Part shown: piece after piece, positions 7,598-16,835 of the stretch
Layout of the letters: each line of letters opens with the position of its first letter
Numbering within the stretch: the stretch's first letter is position 1
DNA from: Klebsiella michiganensis
Lineage (GTDB): Bacteria; Pseudomonadota; Gammaproteobacteria; Enterobacterales; Enterobacteriaceae
Direction: 5' to 3'
Length of the DNA: 64,000 bases
NCBI GenBank assembly: GCA_000963575.1
Contig: CP011077.1
Location: 2,542,001 to 2,606,000, forward strand
Program-made: the position numbers and the translations under genes
The notes under the pieces: model-generated
What the model was told of the DNA's origin: nothing
The model's database searches: none
Seen by the model: the letters and a program-made list of their open reading frames with translations, nothing else

Positions 7598-10500
7598 ATG
7601 ATCACTATCGACGGCAATGGCGCAGTCGCCTCCGTGGCGTTTCGTGCCAGTGAAGTAATTGCCATCTATCCCATTACTCCCAGTTCAACGATGGCAGAAC
7701 AGGCGGATGCCTGGTCCGGCGATGGCAGAAAGAACGTCTGGGGAGATGTGCCTCGCGTAGTCGAGATGCAGTCTGAAGCAGGTGCCATTGGCGCGGTGCA
7801 TGGCGCTCTGCAAACCGGCGCGCTCTCCACATCGTTTACGTCATCACAGGGCTTACTGCTGATGATCCCGACGCTGTACAAGCTTGCGGGCCAGCTGACG
7901 CCATTTGTTCTCCACGTTGCCGCCCGCACCGTGGCCACCCACGCGCTCTCTATTTTTGGCGACCATTCAGACGTGATGGCCGTGCGCCAGACCGGCTGCG
8001 CCATGCTGTGCGCCAGCAGCGTCCAGGAAGCACAAGACTTCGCGCTGATTTCGCATATTGCGACCCTGAAAAGCCGCGTACCGTTTATTCATTTCTTTGA
8101 CGGCTTCCGCACCTCGCACGAAATTAACAAAATTGTGCCACTGGCGGACGATACCCTTCGCAGCCTGCTACCGCAAAAAGAGATCGATGAGCACCGCGCC
8201 CGCGCCCTGAATCCGGAACATCCGGTGATCCGCGGAACGTCGGCTAACCCGGACACTTACTTCCAGTCCCGTGAAGCCACCAACCCCTGGTACAACGCGG
8301 TTTACGCTCACGTTGAACAGGCGATGAACGACTTTGCCGCCACCACCGGTCGCAGCTACCGGCCGTTTGAATATTACGGCCACCCTGAAGCTGAACGCGT
8401 GATTATCGTGATGGGCTCCGCCGTCGGCACCTGCGAAGAAGTCGTCGATGAACTTCTGACCCGCGGTGAAAAAGTGGGGGTCCTGAAAGTTCGCCTTTAC
8501 CGTCCCTTCTCCGCCGAACATTTGCTGGAAGTTTTGCCGCAAACCGCGCGCCAGGTAGCGGTGCTTGACCGTACCAAAGAGCCGGGCGCCCTTGCCGAAC
8601 CGCTGTATCTCGACGTGATGACCGCGCTTGCCGAGGCCGTGAGCCGGGGCGACCGCGAAACGCTGCCTCGCGTTATTGGGGGCCGCTATGGGCTGTCATC
8701 CAAAGAGTTTGGCCCGGAATGCGTGCTGGCTATCTTTAACGAGCTTAACGAAGCCAAACCCCGCCCACGCTTCACCGTGGGTATTTACGACGATGTGACC
8801 AACCTGTCGCTGCCGCTGCCGGAAAACACCCTGCCGAACCGGGCCAGGCTCGAGGCGCTGTTTTATGGCCTGGGCAGCGACGGCAGCGTTTCTGCGACCA
8901 AAAACAATATCAAGATCATCGGTAACTCTACGCCGTGGTTTACCCAGGGCTATTTTGTTTATGACTCCAAAAAGGCCGGGGGGCTGACGGTTTCTCACCT
9001 GCGCGTGAGCGAGCGGCCGATCAACTCCACGTAACTGATTGAGAAAGCCGATTTTGTTGGCTGCCACCAGCTGCAGTTTATCGACAAATACCAGATGGCC
9101 GAGCGCCTGAAGCCCGGCGGTATTTTCCTGCTGAATACGCCTTACGACGCCGATGAGGTGTGGAGCCGCCTGCCGCAGGAAGTTCAGGCCGTGCTCAACC
9201 AGAAACAGGCTCGCCTGTATGTTATTAATGCGGCGAAGATCGCCCGGGAGTGCCATCTTGGCGCCCGCATCAACACCGTGATGCAAATGGCGTTCTTCCA
9301 CCTGACGCAGATCCTCCCTGGCGACACCGCGCTGGCTGAACTCCAGGGCGCGATTGCCAAAAGCTACAGCAGCAAAGGGACTGAAATCGTCGAGCGAAAC
9401 TGGCAGGCGCTGGCGCTGGCGCGGGATTCTCTCGCCGAAGTACCGCTGCAGGCAGTTAACCCGACAAGCGCAATGCGACCTCCGGTGGTGTCCGACGCCG
9501 CCCCTGATTTTGTGAAAACAGTTACCGCCGCTATGCTCGCCGGGCTTGGCGATGCCCTGCCGGTTTCCGCCCTGCCGCCTGACGGCACCTGGCCGATGGG
9601 TACTACCCGCTGGGAAAAACGCAACATTGCCGAAGAAATTCCTATCTGGAAGCCGGATATCTGTACCCAGTGCAACCACTGCGTCGCGGCCTGCCCACAT
9701 TCGGCTATTCGTGCCAAAGTGGTTCAGCCTGAGGCAATGGAAGGCGCGCCGGAAGCCCTGCAGTCGCTGGACGTGAAGTCCCGGGATATGCGCGGTCAGA
9801 AATATGTGCTGCAGGTGGCGCCAGAGGATTGCACCGGGTGTAACCTCTGCGTAGAAGTCTGCCCGGCAAAAGATCGCCAGAACCCGGAAATCAAGGCAAT
9901 TAATATGTTGTCCCGCCTTGAACACGTTGCAGAAGAGAAAGAGAACTATGACTTCTTCCTCAACCTGCCGGAAATCGATCGCGCCAGCCTGGAGCGTATC
10001 GACATTCGCACCTCGCAGCTGTTAACGCCGCTGTTTGAATACTCCGGTGCCTGTTCCGGCTGCGGCGAAACGCCGTACATTAAAATTCTGACCCAGCTAT
10101 TCGGCGACCGCATGCTGATCGCTAACGCCACCGGCTGCTCGTCTATTTACGGCGGTAACCTGCCATCCACGCCGTACACCACCGACGCCAACGGCCGCGG
10201 GCCGGCATGGGCCAACTCGCTGTTTGAAGATAACGCCGAGTTCGGGCTGGGCTTCCGCCTGACGGTGGATCAGCACCGCGCCCGCGTCATGCGTTTACTG
10301 GGCCAGTTTGGCGATAAACTTCCGGCAGAGCTTAATGAGCAGCTTCACGCCGAGGCCACCCCGGAAGTTCGCCGTGAACAGGTTGCCGAGCTGCGTAAGC
10401 ATCTGGCGGGCATTGACGATGCCGATGCCCGTCAGTTGGTTACCGATGCCGACGCGCTGGTGGAGAAATCTATCTGGCTGATTGGCGGCGACGGCTGGGC

Positions 10501-11125
10501 CTATGACATCGGCTTTGGTGGCCTGGATCATGTGCTCAGTCTGACCGAAAACGTCAACATTCTGGTGCTGGATACGCAGTGTTATTCCAACACCGGCGGT
10601 CAGGCGTCTAAAGCCACGCCGCTGGGCGCCGTCACTAAGTTTGGCGAGCACGGCAAGCGCAAAGCACGTAAAGACCTGGGCGTTAGCATGATGATGTACG
10701 GCCATGTGTATGTCGCTCAAATCTCGCTGGGAGCGCAGCTAAACCAGACGATGAAGGCGATTCAGGAAGCCGAGGCTTATCCTGGCCCGTCGTTGATCAT
10801 CGCCTACAGCCCTTGCGAAGAGCACGGCTACGATCTGGCGCTGAGTCATGACCAGATGCGCCAGTTGACCGCCACCGGCTTCTGGCCGCTCTATCGCTTC
10901 GACCCGCGCCGCGCGGACGAAGGCAAGGTGCCGCTGGCGCTGGATTCCCGTCCACCGTCCGATGCGCTGGCCGATACGCTAATGAAGGAGCAGCGTTTCC
11001 GCCGCCTGAACGCCCAGCAGCCGGAAGTCGCCGAGCAGCTGTGGAAAGACGCCGCGGCAGATTTGCAGAAGCGGTATGACTTCCTGGCGCAGTTGGCGGG
11101 TAAAGCGGAGAAGGTTAGCGAGTAA
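7598..11125 (+). pseudogene. ydbK: Pyruvate:flavodoxin oxidoreductase, interrupted by an in-frame stop
   Basis: The reading frame would encode 1175 residues, the length of E. coli YdbK, but codon 479 (9032-9034) is TAA. Both sides stay in the same frame: 478 codons before and 696 after. The E. coli protein has Tyr at this point, so one base change (TAC or TAT to TAA) explains it. All else is intact: the N-terminal YPITPSSTMAEQADAW domain, two 4Fe-4S motifs (CTQCNHCVAACP, CTGCNLCVEVCP), CSGCGETPY, and the thiamine diphosphate site GGDGWAYDIGFGGLDH. The enzyme decarboxylates pyruvate to acetyl-CoA and reduces flavodoxin/ferredoxin. No other damage is visible, so this is a very recent loss, a base-calling error, or a read-through case. 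Confidence 0.85.
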
Positions 11126-11138
11126 TCGGGGGGATTTA

Positions 11139-11387
11139 CCCTCACCCCGACCCTCTCCCTGCCAGGGAGAGGGGGAAACATAGATTGGCGTTGTTTTATC
11201 CCCTCTATCTTGAAGAAAGAGTGGAAATCGTAGATTGGCGTTCTTTTACCCCCTCTCCCTTGAAGAAAGAGAGGGAAATCGTAGATTGGCGTTCTTTCAT
11301 ACCCTCTCCCCCACGGGGAGAGGGTTAGGGTGAGGGGAAAACACAGACATCCCGTTGTTAGCATCCTTCTCCCCCGCTGGGAGAAGG
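11139..11387. repeat. REP/BIME-like cluster with tandem 50-bp units
   Basis: A REP unit (CCCTCACC...CCCTCTCCC-GGGAGAGGG, 11139-11173) and its mirror image (11301-11337) enclose tandem units of 50-51 bp. These begin TAGATTGGCGTT at 11181, 11231 and 11282. A further palindrome CCTTCTCCCCCGCTGGGAGAAGG (11365-11387) sits just before the dbpA stop and may end dbpA transcription. The whole stretch fills the gap between the convergent ydbK and dbpA genes. Confidence 0.8.
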
Positions 11388-11408
11388 TCAGCTCAGGGGA
11401 AAGCTCGT

Positions 11409-12791
<1,383 letters not shown>

Positions 12792-12935
12792 CTCTTAATA
12801 ATAACGGGCAGGCGCGTATGCTAGCAGATTCGCGTGGTTCAGGCGTGAGTTTATCAATTTTGCTGCGTTAGCGGGTGAAACAGTAAAAACGACGCCTTTA
12901 GTTAAGGCCCCGTTTTTCCATCGAGAATAATAGCG

Positions 12936-13439
12936 TTATTCGCCAATCGGTAAATAACCCTGCCATTCTGGCCTGAAGCGTTCGCCCTGCTCCACTTTTT
13001 CCAGGCGGATAAAATACCCCCCTACGCTGTCCAACAGCAGGCAGTCGTCGACATCTTTCAGGTTGTCTTTATGCTGCTGATAGCTTTCGACCAGCAGGCT
13101 GGCAATCGCCTTCTCTTTCGCCTGCCCCGGATTTTCAGCCACGAAGAAATCAAACTCATGCAGCTCCGCCAGCGTTTTCGTACTGTAGCCGCCGACGTTC
13201 ACAAAAAAGAGTTTTGGCGTTTGTTCAACGGGTTTATCTGAAAGGCTAATGCGGTAGCCGTCGGCCCAGCGCAGTTTACCGTAACCGTCGATATGAATTT
13301 TATCTTTGTCCCCAAACCAGGCGGCTCTCAGCGCAGGCCAGGCATCCTCTGGCTTTTCTGCAGCCACAAACTGGACATCATGCACTTCAATATTAGATTG
13401 GCCGGCATTGCCGCCCACATAAAAAACGTAAAGTTCCAT
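12936..13439 (-). CDS. DUF1543-family protein
   Basis: A 167-residue protein with two similar halves. Each starts with a strand then a conserved Gly-rich turn: LYVFYVGGNAGQSNIEVHDVQFVAAEKPEDA and LFFVNVGGYSTKTLAELHEFDFFVAENPGQA. This internal duplication is typical of DUF1543 proteins. No catalytic residues are evident, there is no signal peptide, and it is probably cytoplasmic. A strong ribosome site (GAGGAGAACGA) precedes the ATG. It is divergent from the DUF2000-like gene. Function unknown. Confidence 0.75.
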   Translation of the reverse strand: MELYVFYVGGNAGQSNIEVHDVQFVAAEKPEDAWPALRAAWFGDKDKIHIDGYGKLRWADGYRISLSDKPVEQTPKLFFVNVGGYSTKTLAELHEFDFFVAENPGQAKEKAIASLLVESYQQHKDNLKDVDDCLLLDSVGGYFIRLEKVEQGERFRPEWQGYLPIGE

Positions 13440-13545
13440 TCGTTCTCCTCATCAATCGCTATATAAAATAATACATAACGATTGATGTTTGAATGACTTT
13501 CATGTGTCTTAAAGATTGATCGTAAACAGGAAGGTGAATAAAAAA

Positions 13546-13581
13546 ATGATTACTATGCTTGAGCTTTTCGCCCTAAGCTAA
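13546..13581 (+). other. Possible 11-residue leader ORF upstream of the DUF2000-like gene
   Basis: ATG ATT ACT ATG ... TAA encodes 11 residues (MITMLELFALS) after an AGGAAGGTG ribosome-like site 9 bp away. It lies 38 bp before the next gene. It may be a leader peptide or chance; it has no run of one amino acid that would suggest classic attenuation. Confidence 0.25.
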
Positions 13582-13619
13582 ATCAGTAGAAAACGCTTAA
13601 TGACAGACAAGGAGCCAGA

Positions 13620-14039
13620 ATGTTCGAAGATAATGACTACAAGCTTTATGTCATCGTGAACCGCAACGCCGACCTCAGCGTGCAAATGAACGCCGTGGGC
13701 CACCTGTGCGGCGGTATTATGCTTAAAGTGGATAAGCCTGAATTTCATGACTATCCCAACCAGGATAGCGGCTTAAGCGCCTGGATGAATCATTACCCGG
13801 TGGTGGTGCTTCAGTCTAAAAACAGCAGCCAGCTGGCGACAACGCTGGAGAAATGCGGGGCAGAAGGCGTGCTATATAACTTTTTTACCACCACCATGCT
13901 GTCGCACTCATCTGAACAACAGATTAAAGACACGCGCGAAACCCCTTTCGCTGAGCTCGATTTTGTTGGCATTGCGCTTTATGGCGAAACTGAAAAACTC
14001 AAACCGCTGACCAAGAAGTTTTCAGTCTTTAAAGGTTAA
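13620..14039 (+). CDS. DUF2000-like protein
   Basis: A 139-residue protein opening with LYVIVNRNADLSVQMNAVGHLCGGIM, which resembles the DUF2000 family (a peptidyl-tRNA-hydrolase-like fold) where a small protein carries a conserved NAVGH motif near the N-terminus. No enzyme activity is established for these proteins. There is no signal peptide. A strong ribosome site, AAGGAG, lies 7 bp before the ATG. It stands alone, divergent from the DUF1543 gene. Family assignment rests on the N-terminal motif and length; function unknown. Confidence 0.7.
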   Translation: MFEDNDYKLYVIVNRNADLSVQMNAVGHLCGGIMLKVDKPEFHDYPNQDSGLSAWMNHYPVVVLQSKNSSQLATTLEKCGAEGVLYNFFTTTMLSHSSEQQIKDTRETPFAELDFVGIALYGETEKLKPLTKKFSVFKG

Positions 14040-14078
14040 ACTGACGGGTAATTATGCCTCGTGCAGTTACCCCCGGCC

Positions 14079-14204
14079 TCACCCTTCGTCTCCGGCATAA
14101 AAATTGATGATGTCATCCTCAAACCAGCAGCCCACTTTGTAGTACATCGCGCAGCCAATCAGAAAACTGGCAATGAGTATTAATGCCGTCAAAAATCCTT
14201 TCAC
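14079..14204 (-). CDS. Possible small single-span membrane protein (41 aa)
   Basis: A GTG-initiated frame encodes about 17 hydrophobic residues (FLTALILIASFLIGCAMY) followed by a short tail KVGCWFEDDIINFYAGDEG. GGGAGAG lies 9 bp upstream of the GTG, a good ribosome site. The layout (positive N-terminus, one membrane span, acidic tail) is that of many enteric small membrane proteins, and the Gly-Cys in the span could also be a weak lipobox. It occupies most of the 350-bp gap between the DUF2000-like gene and the RES gene, on the opposite strand. I do not recognise a named family. Confidence 0.5.
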   Translation of the reverse strand: MKGFLTALILIASFLIGCAMYYKVGCWFEDDIINFYAGDEG

Positions 14205-14389
14205 TCTGAAATACTCTCCCATGACTCTTGCTGTGATATTGACAGGCTCGATGAAAAAAAGTTCAGCAGCGCAACTATTCTGGCCCTCTCCCGGTAATCA
14301 TCGACGCTTCGGGCCGTTGCGATGGCAATTCTGTCACAACGCTCTGGTTAACTAAGGTTGCCAATTTTCTGAGCAAACCAGGTGCCATT

Positions 14390-14920
14390 GTGTCCGATAA
14401 CCCCCTTCATTTCAAAAACGTCACCGGTTTCTTTTTCCGCGCCGTCCCGACGGAATTCCTCAGCAGCGTGCTGTCGCGCAGCCGGCCCGATTCCCCAGGA
14501 CGCTATCATCGGCCAGGACAAACAATTCTTTATATGAGCCCGGTGCGTGAGTGGGCGATGCTCGCGGTCGCCGCCCATATGCGAAAGGACGGCAAATCCC
14601 GGATGCTCGTCCCACTGCATGTCGAAGGCGCACTGGTGCTGGATCAGCGGGATGAATATTCATGCCAGGCTTTAGGCATCAACCGCGAGCTGTCGAATCA
14701 CTGCTGGCTTAGCGCCCTGCAGCAAAATATTGAACCGCCCTCGTGGCAAAATGCCGACCAGGCTCGCTTATCCAACGCCGATGGCATTATTGACCGCTCC
14801 CGAAGCATTCCCGACGGCTGGCACCTGAATTTATTCCGCTGGAACGATCTTGGCGGGCCACAAGTCACGGTGTGTGGGGAGCCTATCTCTGTTCCGCTTC
14901 CTGAAAAAGTGGATTTATAA
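14390..14920 (+). CDS. RES-domain protein, orphan NAD-degrading toxin type
   Basis: A 176-residue protein with RES-domain features: an early FFRAVP, then SPGRYHRPGQTILYMSPVREWAM, giving the Arg, Tyr and Ser positions for which the family is named. Characterised RES toxins have an ADP-ribosyltransferase-like fold and break down NAD+, neutralised by an Xre/DUF2384 antitoxin. Here no such antitoxin is adjacent: upstream is the DUF2000-like gene and downstream umuC on the other strand. The only start is a GTG at 14390 with a poor ribosome site, and the frame stays open upstream to 14255 without a start codon, so an N-terminal loss is possible. Confidence 0.65.
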   Translation: MSDNPLHFKNVTGFFFRAVPTEFLSSVLSRSRPDSPGRYHRPGQTILYMSPVREWAMLAVAAHMRKDGKSRMLVPLHVEGALVLDQRDEYSCQALGINRELSNHCWLSALQQNIEPPSWQNADQARLSNADGIIDRSRSIPDGWHLNLFRWNDLGGPQVTVCGEPISVPLPEKVDL

Positions 14921-14931
14921 CGACAGCACAC

Positions 14932-16203
14932 TCAGCAAACCCGCGCCTGCGGCAGGTCGGCATAGCGCGTGGTATAGCGCGGTGACAGCATTTCACGCTT
15001 CATCGCCCACGGCTGCTGTATTCCCTGCCCGGCAAAATAGAGCGTGCCCTTACCCTGCTTTTTATTCAGAAAGTCCAGCACGGTCATCAGCTTTTCGCCG
15101 TTAGGCCGTGGAACATTGCTGTCAAACAAATCGAATTGTGCCACTCCCTGACTAAAAAAGTCCCCCAGCATAACGCCGGCTTTCTGGTAGCGGTGCCCCG
15201 GCTGCCAGATAGCGTTCAGACTCTGCATCGCGGCCTGGATAATATCCCGGCTGTCCTGCGTGGGAATGAGCAATGAAACCGAGGCACTGTTGCCGTAATA
15301 AGGTTCGTTCACGGCAAACGGGCTGCTTTTCACAAAGGCAGATATCACGCGGCAATATTGATGCTCAGCCCGCAGTTTTTCCGCCGCACGACTTGCGTAG
15401 CTGCTGATCGCCTGGCGCATATCCTCAAATTCGGTAATGCGTTCCCCAAACGAGCGGCTGCAGATGATCTCCTGTTTGGCGGCGGAGAACTCATCCATTT
15501 CAAGGCATGATTCGCCGCGCAGCTCCCGCACCGTTCTTTCCAACACTACGCTGAAATGCCTGCGAATAAAACGGATGTCCGCGTCGGCAAGCTGTAAAGC
15601 CGTTTTGATGCCCATACCGTCGAGCTTTTTAGACATTCTCCGCCCTACGCCCCAGACGTCGCCCACGGGCAGCTGTGCCATAAGCCAGCGCTGGTGCGCC
15701 GGGCGCGATAAATCGACCACGCCGCCGGTTCGATCCTGCCACGTTTTTGCCGCATGGTTTGCAAGCTTTGCCAGCGTTTTGGTCGGCGCAATGCCGACAC
15801 CCACCGTCAGACGGGTGCGCTGGCGGATTGTCGAACGGATCGTCTGGCCAAAATCCTTCAGGTTGTAGCAATTGCTAACGCCCGTTAAGTCGCAAAATGC
15901 CTCGTCAATGGAGTAAATCTCGACCCTGGGCAGTAACTCTTCAAGCACGCCCATCACCCGCTGGCTCATATCGGCATACAGCTCGTAGTTGCTGCTAAAC
16001 GTCAGCACGCCATGCCGCCTGAGCGCCTCTTTCTGTTTAAAGAAAGGTTCTCCCATTTTGACAAAGGGCCGGGCTTCCGCAGAGCGTGCGATGATGCAGC
16101 CGTCGTTATTGGATAAAACCACCACCGGCTTTCCGGCTAAATCCGGGCGGAAAGCCGTTTCACACGAGGCATAGAAGCTGTTCACATCCACCAGCGCAAA
16201 CAT
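14932..16203 (-). CDS. umuC: DNA polymerase V catalytic subunit UmuC
   Basis: A 423-residue Y-family polymerase for translesion synthesis; it works as UmuD'2C on RecA filaments. Catalytic acidic residues are seen in FALVDVNSFYASCE (Asp6) and SIDEAFCDLTG. The C-terminal clamp-binding peptide is QFDLF. Length is that of E. coli UmuC (422). It starts 2 bp after the umuD stop codon, forming an SOS operon. In K-12 umuDC is elsewhere on the chromosome, so the place is unusual relative to that strain. Confidence 0.95.
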   Translation of the reverse strand: MFALVDVNSFYASCETAFRPDLAGKPVVVLSNNDGCIIARSAEARPFVKMGEPFFKQKEALRRHGVLTFSSNYELYADMSQRVMGVLEELLPRVEIYSIDEAFCDLTGVSNCYNLKDFGQTIRSTIRQRTRLTVGVGIAPTKTLAKLANHAAKTWQDRTGGVVDLSRPAHQRWLMAQLPVGDVWGVGRRMSKKLDGMGIKTALQLADADIRFIRRHFSVVLERTVRELRGESCLEMDEFSAAKQEIICSRSFGERITEFEDMRQAISSYASRAAEKLRAEHQYCRVISAFVKSSPFAVNEPYYGNSASVSLLIPTQDSRDIIQAAMQSLNAIWQPGHRYQKAGVMLGDFFSQGVAQFDLFDSNVPRPNGEKLMTVLDFLNKKQGKGTLYFAGQGIQQPWAMKREMLSPRYTTRYADLPQARVC

Positions 16204-16205
16204 GT

Positions 16206-16625
16206 TTAGCTCGCCGCTTTGATGATAAAAGTGACAACGCCGAAGATATCGAGTGGCGCCTCATCGGTGACGGGAATCGGTGCCCAGGCGCTATTCATCG
16301 GCAGTAGCATCACCGTTGGGCGAAGCTGCAGGCGTTTCACGGTGAACCCCCCGTCAATCGCCGCAATCACGATATCGCCCTGTGACGCCGTTCTTGAGCT
16401 GTCAACAATCAGTAAGTCTCCTTCGCCGATCCCCCCCTCTACCATCGAATCCCCCGCCGCCTTCACGAAATAGGTCGCGCCGGGGTTCCGCACCAGCAGT
16501 TTATTGAGATCGATACGCTGCTCGACGTAGTCCTGGGCAGGTGACGGAAACCCGCACTGCACCAGGTCACCAAAGAGAGGCAAGGAAGAGTCAGGGCAAT
16601 ATGCCGCTGGTTTGAGAAGATTCAT
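16206..16625 (-). CDS. umuD: SOS mutagenesis protein UmuD
   Basis: With the ATG at 16625 the product has 139 residues, as in E. coli. RecA stimulates self-cleavage at Cys24-Gly25 (VQCGFP is present), and the Ser60/Lys97 dyad is in place (AGDSM and TVKR). The resulting UmuD' joins UmuC in polymerase V. Longer frames starting at 16679 begin inside the operator and are rejected. It is expressed from a LexA-controlled promoter directly upstream. Confidence 0.96.
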   Translation of the reverse strand: MNLLKPAAYCPDSSLPLFGDLVQCGFPSPAQDYVEQRIDLNKLLVRNPGATYFVKAAGDSMVEGGIGEGDLLIVDSSRTASQGDIVIAAIDGGFTVKRLQLRPTVMLLPMNSAWAPIPVTDEAPLDIFGVVTFIIKAAS

Positions 16626-16642
16626 GCTACCGCCAATACAAA

Positions 16643-16662
16643 TACTGTTTATATATACAGTA
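16643..16662 (-). promoter_or_regulatory. LexA (SOS) box of umuDC
   Basis: Read on the minus strand, TACTGTATATATAAACAGTA matches the ideal SOS box in 19 of 20 positions. It lies 18 bp upstream of the umuD ATG, which implies tight LexA repression. Confidence 0.93.
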
Positions 16663-16835
16663 TCAGGTAAAAAAGACACTTCAAGTCAGAAAACACGTAC
16701 TTTTGCTAAGCCATTTGTTTTGCAAGCGAAAAAATTCGATCGCGCTGGCAGAATCCATAAAAGCCTTAAGGTGTAATGAAAAAGAGCATAGTGATATGGT
16801 CAGTAGCAGGCCGTTACCCAACAAAAGGATGCGTG

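Noticed and set aside
8696..9925. 409-codon open frame antisense to ydbK
   Set aside because: It runs opposite a gene with full family similarity, has no recognisable domain, and its openness follows from the codon bias of the sense strand.
11181..11300. Possible CRISPR array (regular 50-bp units)
   Set aside because: Units are nearly identical throughout with no unique spacers, and no cas genes are present; it is a tandem REP-derived repeat.
10891..11364. 157-codon frame on the minus strand over the REP cluster
   Set aside because: It reads through REP palindromes (giving the well-known false LTLSPWGRG-type peptide) and then antisense to ydbK.
14173..14355. 60-codon plus-strand frame upstream of the RES gene
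   Set aside because: No ribosome site and no recognisable sequence; it overlaps the better-supported small membrane ORF on the other strand.
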